Positions 1 through 9,531 of a stretch of DNA of 64,000 nt are shown here, one piece after another. Source of the stretch: Pseudoneobacillus sp042683745 (GTDB taxonomy: Bacteria > Bacillota > Bacilli > Bacillales > Cytobacillaceae). The stretch is from contig NZ_JBHUJX010000003.1 in the NCBI RefSeq assembly GCF_042683745.1, positions 62,001 through 126,000 on the forward strand. Direction: 5' to 3'. The position numbers were made by a program, and so were the translations under genes. The notes under the pieces are model-generated. The model saw nothing but the letters and a program-made list of their open reading frames with translations. It was not told where the DNA came from and made no database searches. How positions within the stretch are numbered: the first letter of the stretch is position 1; each line of letters begins with the position of its first letter.

Positions 1-95
1 TTAGCGGTAAAAACCATTTCCCAAAACCACTTCCCCAGCCCAAAGCGATGGAGATTGTTTCAAATAAGATGAGCGAAAAGAGAACTTACAGATGA
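1..95 (+). CDS. possible 3' end of an unidentified gene (partial)
   Basis: One + strand frame is open from the window edge to a TGA at 93-95. It would encode a basic, proline-containing tail of about 30 residues ending EKRTYR. I do not recognise the family, and 30 codons is too short to exclude chance. It converges with the histidine kinase gene that follows on the other strand. The upstream sequence is outside the window. Confidence 0.25.
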   Translation, partial: SGKNHFPKPLPQPKAMEIVSNKMSEKRTYR

Positions 96-172
96 CGTTG
101 TACCGCTTATATTGTGATTCTGATATCCGATTATCTATTTAACTATCTTTTCCCATTTTCACCTTTACAATC

Positions 173-1264
173 TTATGATTGAGATAGCGGTAGTTTAATA
201 GATACTTTCGTACCTACTCCCTGCTTACTTTTAAATTCAATCCTTCCATTATGTTCATAAATGATTCTAAAAGACAGCATTAATCCAATACCCGTACCTT
301 TATCCCTTAAAGTAAATAAAGGTTCTCCTAATTTTGAAATGATATCTGGTTCTATTCCACACCCCTGATCTGCAATCTCAACACATATTTGATGGTCTTG
401 TGAACACCCTATAAATATTGAAATGATCCCCCCTTTTGTCATTGATTCAATAGCATTTTCTACAATATTAACAAACGCAACTTTTAGCTGGTTTTTATCC
501 CCGATCATTGAGATATTATTATTTTCAATATGAATAGCAAATTCAACGTTGTTAAAATGTGCCTCTTGTTTCAGAATTTCAATTACTTCTGTCATTATCG
601 TTACAACATTGCAACGCTGGACTAAGTTTATGTTCGGATTTGCCAATGCTAAATATTCTTTAATCGTTGTCTCAATTTGATTAATTTCACTTGTAAGAAC
701 AGTTAATATCTCTTCATTTTCTATTTTTGATTCTACAAGTTTAAAAAAGCCTTTTATCGAAGTAAGCGGATTTCTTACATGATGGGCAAAACCTCTAGCA
801 AGTTGGCCAGCTACCATTAACTTTTCAATTTTCGCTGATAATTCCTCTGCTTTTTTTCTATCCGTTACATCTCTTGCTACAATCACTACATATCTTGGAA
901 TGTTTGAGTCATGAATTACTGGGACGACCTTTGACTCGATAACTTTCCACTCACCATTTTTATGCTTTGCCCTATACTCTATAAAAAAGGGTTTTCCAGT
1001 ATTTAATGCCTTTTCATGCAATAAAGCTATTTGCTCTTTGTCCTCAGGATGAAGTATGTTAAAAGCTATTTCCCCTTTATATTCACTAATGCTGTATCCT
1101 AACACTGAAAAAATGGATGGAGAAACATATGTTACAATCCCTTCACGATTTACAATACAAATAACATCTGACACATTATCTTCTACTATTTGAAGCATCT
1201 TTATTTTATCTTCGTCAAGTTCCTCTAATTTAATTTCCTTGATACTCGGAAATAAATGAAACAA
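173..1264 (-). CDS. PAS-domain sensor histidine kinase, sporulation-kinase-like
   Basis: This is a soluble-looking histidine kinase of about 363 residues that would autophosphorylate and pass phosphate to a response regulator or phosphorelay. Seen in sequence: one PAS/PAC sensor domain in the first 140 residues (ICIVNREGIVTYVSPS, ending VVIVARDVTDRKKAEE), then an H-box GFAHHVRNPLTSIKGF, an N-box NIVENAIESM, a G1 box DQGCGI and a G2 box GTGIGL. No membrane segments are visible. The open frame extends to a TTG at 1288, but GGAGG lies eight bases before an in-frame TTG at 1264, so I prefer that start. No response regulator is adjacent, as for the Bacillus KinA-E kinases that feed Spo0F. That role is inferred from architecture only. 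Confidence 0.85.
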   Translation of the reverse strand: MFHLFPSIKEIKLEELDEDKIKMLQIVEDNVSDVICIVNREGIVTYVSPSIFSVLGYSISEYKGEIAFNILHPEDKEQIALLHEKALNTGKPFFIEYRAKHKNGEWKVIESKVVPVIHDSNIPRYVVIVARDVTDRKKAEELSAKIEKLMVAGQLARGFAHHVRNPLTSIKGFFKLVESKIENEEILTVLTSEINQIETTIKEYLALANPNINLVQRCNVVTIMTEVIEILKQEAHFNNVEFAIHIENNNISMIGDKNQLKVAFVNIVENAIESMTKGGIISIFIGCSQDHQICVEIADQGCGIEPDIISKLGEPLFTLRDKGTGIGLMLSFRIIYEHNGRIEFKSKQGVGTKVSIKLPLSQS

Positions 1265-1466
1265 CTTCCATTCCTCCAATAAATGCAAAATTAATTACTG
1301 CAATTTATGATTTGTAGAAAAATCAGAATATTTTTATAATACTAAAGTACCATAAAAGTGCCTTAGTCTAATCTGTTAAATTTTTTGCTGCGTGATATCG
1401 CTATTAAAAAAGAACTGAATACTCAGCTCCTTCAAATCTTTTTTATTATCTTTTATAAATGATACT

Positions 1467-2027
1467 CTAAGCTTCCATCATTCTTTGATATTTTTTTTTC
1501 ACACCACAAGTGGTTCTTTGTAATGACTCACTAATTTGTTGATATGTTTTACCAGCATTTAATAGCTCAATAAGAAGTTGTTCTTCCTTTTTAGTCCAAC
1601 TTTTATAATGTCTAGAATTCCTATTTTCCAATCGCTCTTTTGCTACCCATAACGGTTCAGGCGGAAGAGAATTCTTTTCAATTCTAGAAAAATCTATTTT
1701 ATCTCGATTCTTTTCAGCCCACTGCCAAAATAAATTTATTTCCACAAAAGTAAAGCGCTTCTTTATTCTTGTAATTCTTCGAGTAAAAGGTAACCCATGT
1801 CTATTCATCCATCCTAAGACGGTATTCCGATCAACACCTATAATTTTGGCAAGTTCACCAGCAGTAACCATTCCAGTACTTGCTTTTGTATTAGAAGTTC
1901 CTGTTATTCGTTTCAACAAAATGATTATAGATTGAATGGAACGACCCGTTTTCTTAGCTAAGGTTTCAATCGAATACTTACCCAAATTTTCCAAAATAAA
2001 TTGTACATCTTTATTTTTTTTATCCAA
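1467..2027 (-). CDS. HTH / Myb-like DNA-binding protein
   Basis: A 186-residue basic protein of no family I can name. Three DNA-binding-like segments can be seen. The first is an N-terminal helix-turn-helix near residues 17-42 (SIETLAKKTGRSIQSI). The second is a MerR/excisionase-like helix-turn-helix near 52-85 (MVTAGELAKIIGVDRNTV). The third is a C-terminal Myb/SANT-like segment near 143-185 with the Trp and spacing typical of that fold (KSWTKKEEQLLIELL). This layout resembles small regulators found on phages and in Bacillus genomes. It sits alone between a histidine kinase and a GGDEF-EAL gene, all on the minus strand. DNA binding is well supported; the regulated genes are unknown. Confidence 0.6.
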   Translation of the reverse strand: MDKKNKDVQFILENLGKYSIETLAKKTGRSIQSIIILLKRITGTSNTKASTGMVTAGELAKIIGVDRNTVLGWMNRHGLPFTRRITRIKKRFTFVEINLFWQWAEKNRDKIDFSRIEKNSLPPEPLWVAKERLENRNSRHYKSWTKKEEQLLIELLNAGKTYQQISESLQRTTCGVKKKYQRMMEA

Positions 2028-2117
2028 TCCTTCATTTTCCCCTTTACTATTGTTTTGATACTTTGGTGATCTGGTTTAGATATTTCGTTAAAGATTATTG
2101 GATTTTGCAAAATACTA

Positions 2118-4880
2118 TTATTGAAGTACATTAGTAAGATTGAACTTTTCAAGAAATATCTGAATCTGATTACTGTCTAGTGGCTTACTTATAAAATAAC
2201 CTTGAATGGAATGGCAACCCATCTCTTCTAAGATTACTAATTGGTTTACGGATTCTACCCCTTCAGCAACAACTTCCAAATCTAATCGATTAGCTAAATC
2301 AATAATTAGCTTAATAATTTCTTTAGATTTAATGCTTTTATCCATTTCTTTAATAAATGATCGATCAATTTTAAGGTAATCTATTGGAAGAATCTTCAAG
2401 TAATTGAGAGATGAATGCTCGATCCCGAAATCATCTATTGCTATGGTTACTCCTAAATCTTTTATTTCATTTAAAACAGATGTTATTTCATTTACATTAT
2501 CTACTGTTGCTGATTCTGTAACTTCTAATGTTAATTGGGACGCATCAAAACCAATGGATTGCAAGATTTCATTTATTCTCGTTGGTAACTTTGAATCTAA
2601 CAATTGGATTTTAGATAAGTTAATAGCAATTCGCTCTAATTCCAAACCTTCTTTTTGCCAATTTTTAAATTGTAAACACGCTTCACTAATAACCCAATCT
2701 CCAATTTGGTCAATCATATAATTATTTTCAGCAAGCGTGATAAATTCTAATGGTGAAATGACTCCAAATTTAGGATGATTCCATCTAACAAGAGCTTCAA
2801 CACCATAAATTTTCGAATCCATAATTTTATATTGGGGTTGATATACTAAAAATAATTCTCTATTTTTAATCGAGTTGCCGAGATCATTAAGTAATATTGA
2901 ATTTCTTTCCGTATCCGCACCCATTTCACTAGAATAGATAGAATAACAATTTTTATTTTTACTTTTAGAATGATACATAGCTATGTCTGCATTCTTTAAT
3001 AATTCATTTATATTTTCACCGTTTTCCGGAAAGAGACTAATACCTATACTTGCAGTAAGAAAATGTTTCTTATTCTCCACAAAAAAAGGATCTTTTAAGA
3101 TATCTAAAACTTTTTTTGCAATAATAACCAATTCTTCCATTTCCGTATACGATTCTATGATTAAAGTAAATTCGTCTCCACCCATCCTAGCTAAGAAAGC
3201 TTGTTTATCTTTAGTAGCCTTGACGATACGTTTACTAAAAGATTCTAATACCTGATCACCAGCTAAATGTCCTAATGTATCATTTATCATCTTAAAATTA
3301 TCTAAATCTATAAAAAACAGCGCAAATTTATTCATTTTATTTTGTATCAATCTTTCACAATGCCTAGAAAAGTGATTTCGATTCGGTAACCCCGTTAAAT
3401 TGTCAAAAAAGGCGAGATTTTCAATTTTCTTTTCAAATTCAAATCTTTCCGTAACATCAACAGCGTAACCGGCTAACTCGTCTATCATTTCTCCTCCGAT
3501 TGTTGGCTTCATAACAATATGGTACATTTTTTCCTCAAACACAATATCAAACTCACAATCTTTTCCTTCAAAACCCTCTTCAATATAAATTTGGAAATTA
3601 TTCACTACCTCATTCGGGAGTATTTCTTCCATTCGCTTACCTATAAACCCATCAGGAGAAACACACATTTGTTTTAGCTTATTACCCTCCAAATATGAAA
3701 TCGTTACTATTCCGAAATGATTTTTTTCCAACTTAAATATTAAATCTGGTAATATTTCTATCGTTCTTTTGAAATCTTCAGCCACTTGAAATTTTCTATA
3801 ATCAGACTCTAAAGCAGATTGTGCCTTTTTATTGGCTACCCTAAATGATAAAACGATCAATAAAATCGTAATAACAAATAGAGAAATTAATAGAACAATC
3901 AATTTGTGCTCTATTTTTTTCTGATAGGATTGATCTAATGTAACTAACAAGATTTGCTTCTTGTTTATTGGGACATATGCTTTTTTATAAGGCTTATTTT
4001 GATACATGATGTTTATTAATTTTATCCCGGTTTCCTTTTTGTCTTTAAAAGAACGTATGATTTCAAAATCATTCTTTGTACCTATTTTGTTCGTACCATT
4101 TACAATGGGTAGATCTAATTGAGGTTCAACGATATTTTTCTTAGGAGATAAGAATGAATCTATATTAATAACAGCCACTTCTTCTATCCCTTGGTGATTG
4201 TGGTTAACTATTTTATTTATTAATGAGCTCGTGTCACCTTTTGAGATGAGATTAGCAAACTCATCACTTGAAATATATGGATTGATGATAAAATCGGTAG
4301 ATCCGTCATAATAATAGGCATACTTAAAGTAAATATTATAGATTTCAGATTTTGATATGGGTCCTACCCAATAATTTGGTTTGTAATACCCTTTATTAAT
4401 ATCAACTGCTTCTCTGTTGTATAATTTCACTAAAGCATCGTACCAATAATTCCAGCCTTTTGCATTTAGACCTTCCTCATTTTGATCTGTTGACTTCCTA
4501 ATAACGATTCCATCTTCCTCTTTCACAAATAACGATATGTCATGTAGATTCCATTTCCTTTTTAATTCATTTAATTCTTCGTAGGTAATATCATCGATCT
4601 TTTTCCCTGACAAACTATCTGAGATCGATTTTGAGATGTTGTGAAGAAGTAAATTAATCAATACTTCCTTATTTTCCATTGCTTCATCATTTATCTCAAT
4701 GGAGTGCATAATTAAATCAGATATGACTTCAGCTTCCTCCATTTGCGATTGATTAATGATGTCACGTTCAAAAAAATAGTATACAGAAATCAATACTATT
4801 CCCAACACACTCATAATCAAACTTGTTCTAAATAATATTTTGCTAACCGGTATATGAATTCTATTCCCCACTAAACCCAC
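2118..4880 (-). CDS. membrane-bound GGDEF-EAL cyclic-di-GMP protein
   Basis: A protein of about 920 residues that should make and/or degrade cyclic di-GMP. Order of parts: N-terminal membrane helix near residues 15-37, an extracytoplasmic region of about 290 residues resembling a dCache sensor, a second membrane helix near 327-347 (LIVLLISLFVITILLIVL), a PAS-like segment, then GGDEF and EAL domains. The cyclase signature is intact (ARMGGDEFTLI) and so are the phosphodiesterase signatures (EALVRW and IAIDDFG), so both activities are possible. The annotated GTG at 4880 is poorly placed. A second in-frame GTG at 4871, better spaced from GGAG, may be the real start. The neighbouring chemoreceptor and histidine kinase make this a signalling block. 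Confidence 0.9.
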   Translation of the reverse strand: MGLVGNRIHIPVSKILFRTSLIMSVLGIVLISVYYFFERDIINQSQMEEAEVISDLIMHSIEINDEAMENKEVLINLLLHNISKSISDSLSGKKIDDITYEELNELKRKWNLHDISLFVKEEDGIVIRKSTDQNEEGLNAKGWNYWYDALVKLYNREAVDINKGYYKPNYWVGPISKSEIYNIYFKYAYYYDGSTDFIINPYISSDEFANLISKGDTSSLINKIVNHNHQGIEEVAVINIDSFLSPKKNIVEPQLDLPIVNGTNKIGTKNDFEIIRSFKDKKETGIKLINIMYQNKPYKKAYVPINKKQILLVTLDQSYQKKIEHKLIVLLISLFVITILLIVLSFRVANKKAQSALESDYRKFQVAEDFKRTIEILPDLIFKLEKNHFGIVTISYLEGNKLKQMCVSPDGFIGKRMEEILPNEVVNNFQIYIEEGFEGKDCEFDIVFEEKMYHIVMKPTIGGEMIDELAGYAVDVTERFEFEKKIENLAFFDNLTGLPNRNHFSRHCERLIQNKMNKFALFFIDLDNFKMINDTLGHLAGDQVLESFSKRIVKATKDKQAFLARMGGDEFTLIIESYTEMEELVIIAKKVLDILKDPFFVENKKHFLTASIGISLFPENGENINELLKNADIAMYHSKSKNKNCYSIYSSEMGADTERNSILLNDLGNSIKNRELFLVYQPQYKIMDSKIYGVEALVRWNHPKFGVISPLEFITLAENNYMIDQIGDWVISEACLQFKNWQKEGLELERIAINLSKIQLLDSKLPTRINEILQSIGFDASQLTLEVTESATVDNVNEITSVLNEIKDLGVTIAIDDFGIEHSSLNYLKILPIDYLKIDRSFIKEMDKSIKSKEIIKLIIDLANRLDLEVVAEGVESVNQLVILEEMGCHSIQGYFISKPLDSNQIQIFLEKFNLTNVLQ

Positions 4881-5196
4881 TCCAACATTTTTTCGTTATT
4901 AGTTCCAACACTTTAATCTTTCAGTTGGGGTTCTATTTGTCATGTAATATATTTATAGAAATTTACCTTTATATTAATAACTTGTTCTATATTATTGAGG
5001 TTTCACGTAATATTAATTCGTCCTTATTGTTTACCAGATTCTAATGACTACTTGTTTACACTATAGATCTGTAAAAATTCTAATGGGGTAATATGATTGA
5101 GTGTGGGGGTATTACAGATAAGTGTTTATACAAAGGGATGAAGTATTTTAACAGAAACAACTCACGACAAAGTTTAAATCGTGAGTGTTATGTATG
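4881..5196. other. intergenic gap of 316 bases
   Basis: AT-rich gap between two minus-strand genes. It should hold the promoter of the GGDEF-EAL gene. Apart from the chemoreceptor terminator near 5159-5190, I see no open frame or RNA gene in it. Confidence 0.5.
5159..5190 (-). terminator. terminator of the chemoreceptor gene
   Basis: An ACTCACGA arm pairs with TCGTGAGT across an 11-base loop, and the minus strand then reads TTGTTTCTGTT. It lies just downstream of the chemoreceptor stop. Confidence 0.6.
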
Positions 5197-6717
5197 TTAC
5201 TTACTTATTACGATGTTTTCTAACTCTTTTACAGATTGTTTTACCTGATTTAATGTTTTAATTGATTGTGAATTATTAATAAATTCCTCTTCCACACTTG
5301 CTAATACTTGTTCAGATGCAGCTGATGTATTTTCAACTAATTTTGATGATTCGTTCACTTCATGAATAACGATTTGAGCTCTATCTTTAAAATCGGACTG
5401 CTGAGAAACAATCTTATCTACAACAACATTTAATGAAGAAATAAAGTCTATTAATTTATCCACATTCTCAATGACTACTGAAAGCATACTATTTGATTCT
5501 TCTTGAACAATCTGCCCTTGTTGTATTTGCTCAACTGCATTATCTGCCTGAATTTTAAATTGTCTAAGAATGGTCTTAATGTTTTCAGCTGAATTTCTTG
5601 ATTGTTCAGCAAGGAGTCTTACTTCGTGTGCAACAACTGCAAAGCCTTTTCCATTTTCACCCGCTCTTGCTGCTTCAATCGCTGCATTTAAGGCAAGTAA
5701 ATTAGTTTGTTCTGCAATATTTGTAATAATTCCAACGATATCATCTATTTTATTTGTCTGTTCTTTCAAACCATTAATTACTACACTTGTTTCATTAATA
5801 ATTTTTTGATAAACCTGGGCACTATCTTCAAATTTAACTAAAGTTTCTCTGCTTTCATTTGATAATTTATTGTTCAAATCAATTTCTAAAGCAACATTTT
5901 TCATTTGATTAGAAATTTGATCAATCAATACACTCATATGATTCAGTTCAGTAACTGATTTTTTAATATTATCCACTTGGTTCAGTGAACTAACTGCAAC
6001 ATCTTGGAATGCTGCCTTAATCTCTGTTGAAGATTGCACAGATGTTTCAACATTATATTGTAATAATGAAAAGCTAGATTGAAGTTCTTCTACCGTTTTT
6101 GATACAGCTAAGTAAGTACCTTCCAAATGGTCTGCTCGCCGCTTTGCTTCATCTTTCTCGGCGATCATAACATCAGACAAATATCTTCCTATTCGAGTCA
6201 CTCCCCATAAAACCATAGTTGTTTGTAAAATAACACCCACAGTCACATTCCAAAAGGCAGGAACAAATGCTGGGAAGAACCATTCAATGGCAAAATTGTA
6301 GGCAATGTAAATAAATGCTGAGAAGGATAGTCCAGAAAACCAAATCAATTTACCATCTAGGTAAATTAATGATAACGCCAAGCCGATGAATAATATTTGA
6401 AAAACAGTAGGAAGGGAATTAAAGAGAAAAATTTGATAAATTAGAAACAAATTAAAAATGATGGTTCCGATATATTTAAAACTAACTGTCAATCTAGGAA
6501 TAAATAGTAGTGAAAATATTAGGGTGGTTGCTATTAAATTACCTGTCATAAACTTAAGGTGTACATCACTAGTAAATGGAATTTTTCCAAGTACTAATAC
6601 GTTGAATTCGCCATAAAGATTTATTAACAATAAGCAAAAAAACCAAAGATTGTTCCGGTTTTGTAATTTTATTAAATCGGTAAAGCACTTATTTTTAATG
6701 AGTTGAATAAGACCCAT
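5197..6717 (-). CDS. methyl-accepting chemotaxis protein with multi-pass membrane sensor
   Basis: A 506-residue chemoreceptor. The first 180 residues contain about six hydrophobic stretches separated by very short loops, so there is no large extracellular sensor and stimuli may be sensed within the membrane. No clear HAMP domain is present. The cytoplasmic half is a long coiled-coil signalling domain with the conserved hairpin tip (NIAEQTNLLALNAAIEAARA), which docks CheA and CheW. It is a single-gene unit ending in a hairpin at 5159-5190. The ligand cannot be deduced from the sequence. Confidence 0.9.
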   Translation of the reverse strand: MGLIQLIKNKCFTDLIKLQNRNNLWFFCLLLINLYGEFNVLVLGKIPFTSDVHLKFMTGNLIATTLIFSLLFIPRLTVSFKYIGTIIFNLFLIYQIFLFNSLPTVFQILFIGLALSLIYLDGKLIWFSGLSFSAFIYIAYNFAIEWFFPAFVPAFWNVTVGVILQTTMVLWGVTRIGRYLSDVMIAEKDEAKRRADHLEGTYLAVSKTVEELQSSFSLLQYNVETSVQSSTEIKAAFQDVAVSSLNQVDNIKKSVTELNHMSVLIDQISNQMKNVALEIDLNNKLSNESRETLVKFEDSAQVYQKIINETSVVINGLKEQTNKIDDIVGIITNIAEQTNLLALNAAIEAARAGENGKGFAVVAHEVRLLAEQSRNSAENIKTILRQFKIQADNAVEQIQQGQIVQEESNSMLSVVIENVDKLIDFISSLNVVVDKIVSQQSDFKDRAQIVIHEVNESSKLVENTSAASEQVLASVEEEFINNSQSIKTLNQVKQSVKELENIVISK

Positions 6718-7122
6718 TTCAAATCCTCCATTCTAAAAGGTTTATTTTTTAAAAAATATCCTGGAAATTAATTTACTCTTCCACCCCAATGATTAGTCAA
6801 TATTTACTATTTCGCCTATCCTTTCACATAAATTAAATAATACTATTTTCCCGAAAAATAAATACGCAAAAAAATAGCAAGTGCACGCACCTTTTTTGCG
6901 TTATTCGACAAAATGTTCTAAAGACACTTCGATACTAGTAATAGAGGATCTAATAAAAAGGTAATTTATTTTCCAATTTTTGCATTCTGCTTTTTAAACA
7001 TTGTGGAAGTAATCCAGGAAAATTGCGGTGTTTAAATGATGGCGTTTTTTCCACGATAAGGTTTCTGTAGAAAGAACCATGAAAGCCTAATAATATGAAT
7101 AATATAAATAAACCTTACGGGA
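6718..7122. other. intergenic gap of 405 bases
   Basis: The right part of the SCO1-like gene's terminator lies at its left edge, and the ribosome binding site and presumed promoter of the chemoreceptor lie at its other edge. I found no open frame with a credible start and no structured RNA in between. Confidence 0.5.
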
Positions 7123-7141
7123 TTAGTCCTGTAAGGTTTTA
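7112..7141 (-). terminator. terminator overlapping the end of the SCO1-like gene
   Basis: AAACCTTAC pairs with GTAAGGTTT, followed on the minus strand by ATTTATATT. The left arm includes the last sense codons of the gene, so gene and terminator overlap. Confidence 0.6.
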
Positions 7142-7716
7142 ATGTCACTTATAATCTCATCATATGGTATCTCGTTTAGACCTGTATAATTTTTATATAC
7201 CTTTCCCTCTTTATCTACCAAATAAAATTGGGTTTCATGGATTACTTGATCACCTTGATCTGGTTTCTTTACAACTGATTTAAAGCTATCTAATGCCAAA
7301 TATTCAATATCTTTTTGTGAATACCCTGTTAGAAAGTTCCAGTTTACAAAATCAACCTGAAAACTTTCACCAAATTTTTTTAATACATCAGATGAATCTA
7401 CAGTAGGATCCACACTGAATGAAACAAACTGTATATTTTCTATTTCTTCCTTTTTCGACATTGTTTGCAATTTTTTCATATTGTATGTCATCGGGGGACA
7501 AACGTCTTCACATTTAGTAAAGATAAAATTGGCAATCCAAACTTTCCCACTTAAATCCTTTAATCCAAACGATTTTCCGTTTTGGTTTGTATATGTAAAA
7601 TCTTTAACAGCGTCATTTACTGAATCTGTCTTTTGACCACACGATGACAAAATAATAAGTATAACAAATATCTTAACTAACGATATCCTCTTCAACAAAC
7701 TGCACTTTTTCTTCAT
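7123..7716 (-). CDS. SCO1/SenC-family copper chaperone lipoprotein
   Basis: A 197-residue thioredoxin-fold lipoprotein that, by family, delivers copper to the CuA site of cytochrome c oxidase on the outer face of the membrane. A basic and hydrophobic signal sequence ends in a lipobox (LSSC), giving a lipid-anchored cysteine. The copper ligands of the family are visible: the CEDVC pair and a later histidine in VIHETQFYLVDKEG. The start is taken as ATG at 7716, directly after an in-frame TTG. The gene stands alone with its own terminator, not beside oxidase genes. It matches B. subtilis YpmQ/ScoI in length and layout. Confidence 0.85.
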   Translation of the reverse strand: MKKKCSLLKRISLVKIFVILIILSSCGQKTDSVNDAVKDFTYTNQNGKSFGLKDLSGKVWIANFIFTKCEDVCPPMTYNMKKLQTMSKKEEIENIQFVSFSVDPTVDSSDVLKKFGESFQVDFVNWNFLTGYSQKDIEYLALDSFKSVVKKPDQGDQVIHETQFYLVDKEGKVYKNYTGLNEIPYDEIISDIKTLQD

Positions 7717-7719
7717 CAA

Positions 7720-8224
7720 AATCGCTCATTTCTTTATGTACATTTTAATAATAATTACGAGAAGGTTTCGATCTATACAATCATTTTATCTCCCCTTCCT
7801 TTCTATCTAAAAAAATATTTTACTATTTAATTTATATTGCTTAACCGCAATAATTTCTCGTTATCACGCATTTTTTTGCAGGTCTTTACAAGAATGCGAA
7901 GTAATAGGATTGAAGATTCGGATTGGCAAATAGACGTATGAGGTTTGCTTATACATAACAACAAAGGCTATATATTTAACTACCGATCCCACCTTATATC
8001 GTACTTCCAAGCCTTTTTTCTCCTTCTTCTCCCTCAAAAAAACACGAGGAAGATTGAATGAATTATTCAATCTTCCTCGTGTTATCTAATATAGTTATAG
8101 TGCTAACTGTTTTGTTGTTAAGAGTGATGCCCTATTGGAAAGCACTTTTGCCTCTAATGCTACTAAACCTCAGTGAGCGCATGTTTCTATTATTGTATTC
8201 AGTGAAATAAAGATACCCCTCATA
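7720..8224. other. intergenic gap of about 500 bases
   Basis: It contains the terminator at 8042-8082 and no convincing gene. A 68-codon minus-strand frame at 7864-8070 runs into that terminator hairpin and has no family resemblance, so I do not call it. Confidence 0.5.
8042..8082. terminator. strong hairpin terminator of the hydrolase operon
   Basis: Perfect 17-bp arms (ACACGAGGAAGATTGAA and its complement) surround a 7-base loop. It lies about 140 bases downstream of the last gene of the minus-strand operon. The + strand side ends in a short A/T-rich stretch, so it could act in both directions. Confidence 0.7.
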
Positions 8225-8812
8225 CTACCTTGAAAGATGAGAAACCTGGTTGAAGTCATTTATCTCCCATTTCTCTTTATGATAATGAATATTGCTCAGG
8301 CAAGCATTTGATAGTTTGGTTTTCCCCGAACCAATTTCCCCATTTGATACAATGGCTAAAATAGAATTGATCACGGCTCCATGTGCAACAACTAACACTT
8401 TACCGTTCTTGTACTTTTTATTGACTCTGTCTAGTCCTGCCATTACTCGCTTATTTAAAGATAGTCGATCTTCTTGAAGGGGATATTTTTTATCTGGATA
8501 CACTGACAATCTTTCCTGTAATGTCATACCCTCTGCTTGACCAAATGATCTTTCGATAAATTCTTCCATCTCAACAATGGGTATATGCAAGTCTTCGTTA
8601 ATGATTTCAGCTGTTTGCTTTGCCCGCATTAATGGACTTGTTATGATTGCATCCCACCGAGAGGCTTTTAAAAATTCCCTGCATTCCTCAACTTGCTGGA
8701 TACCGTTTTTATTTAAAGGGATATCCGTTCTTCCTTGAAGTTTACCTAGAGCGTTCCAATCAGTTTCCCCATGCCTAATCAGACAAATAGAAGTTATATT
8801 GAACTCCCCCAA
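8225..8812 (-). CDS. histidine phosphatase (phosphoglycerate-mutase-like), PhoE type
   Basis: A 195-residue member of the histidine phosphatase superfamily. The phosphohistidine motif is intact (CLIRHGETDWN), the arginine region follows (GKLQGRTDIPLN), and the second catalytic histidine is in VVAHGAVINS. Small members with this layout in Bacillus are usually broad phosphatases rather than glycolytic mutases. It is the last gene of a four-gene minus-strand operon with gaps of 15-21 bases. The start is a TTG at 8812 with AGGA seven bases before it. The substrate is unknown. Confidence 0.8.
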   Translation of the reverse strand: MGEFNITSICLIRHGETDWNALGKLQGRTDIPLNKNGIQQVEECREFLKASRWDAIITSPLMRAKQTAEIINEDLHIPIVEMEEFIERSFGQAEGMTLQERLSVYPDKKYPLQEDRLSLNKRVMAGLDRVNKKYKNGKVLVVAHGAVINSILAIVSNGEIGSGKTKLSNACLSNIHYHKEKWEINDFNQVSHLSR

Positions 8813-8832
8813 ACTAATATCCTAAACATCCA

Positions 8833-9510
8833 TTATGGTTGATAAGTCATATTTACTTCTTCAACGATTAATAGCAATTCACTTAAATCATCAATGATAT
8901 AATCCGCTTCAACATGTTCCCATTGACTGTCTTTCTTCCAAACTCCCAACATTCCTATATTCTTACAACCGTTCATATCATTTTCCGGATGGTCTCCGAC
9001 GTACATACTTTCATTTGCAGAAACATGAAGAAGGCTCATAGCTCTTTTAAAAATGTCAGGATTTGGCTTTTTTATTCCTTCCCATTCAGAAATAAGAATG
9101 CTATCAAAACAGTTTTCAATGCCTAAAGCCTTTATATTATCCATCTGGAACTGCCCTATTCCATTCGTTATCATTCCTAAACGAATGGCTTTACTTTTTA
9201 AAGTTTCTAACATTTGAATTAAATTGGGAAAAGGAACACAACTATACTGAAAATTATCTAAATAATCTTGCAAAAAAAATCCCCAAGAAACTCCGTTAAT
9301 ATTAAATTCATCAACCAACTGTTGATACACTTTATCTTTCCAAACATAACCGCGGGTATCCAACTCTATAAATCTCGAAGTATATCTTTCTTTAGGAATA
9401 TGCCCAACCCAATCGTTCAAACGTTCATATTGTTGTTCGATAAATTTTTGGACTGAAGCATCCCGATTTAGCAGCGTGCCATCTAGATCAAATATAACGG
9501 CTTTAATCAA
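8833..9510 (-). CDS. HAD-superfamily hydrolase
   Basis: A 225-residue phosphatase of the haloacid dehalogenase superfamily with all four motifs: DLDGT (nucleophile Asp), MITNG, a lysine in KKPNP, and GDHPENDM for magnesium. The cap is the helical type inserted after motif I. Such proteins dephosphorylate small metabolites. It starts at a TTG preceded by GGGG and sits 20 bases upstream of the histidine phosphatase gene in the same operon. The specific substrate cannot be read from the sequence. Confidence 0.8.
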   Translation of the reverse strand: MIKAVIFDLDGTLLNRDASVQKFIEQQYERLNDWVGHIPKERYTSRFIELDTRGYVWKDKVYQQLVDEFNINGVSWGFFLQDYLDNFQYSCVPFPNLIQMLETLKSKAIRLGMITNGIGQFQMDNIKALGIENCFDSILISEWEGIKKPNPDIFKRAMSLLHVSANESMYVGDHPENDMNGCKNIGMLGVWKKDSQWEHVEADYIIDDLSELLLIVEEVNMTYQP

Positions 9511-9531
9511 AAGTATTCCCCACTTTTTACA

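Noticed and set aside
1958..2152. 64-codon minus-strand frame between the HTH and GGDEF-EAL genes
   Set aside because: It overlaps the starts and ends of two well-supported genes and has no credible ribosome binding site.
7864..8070. 68-codon minus-strand frame
   Set aside because: It begins inside the terminator of the hydrolase operon and shows no recognisable protein pattern.
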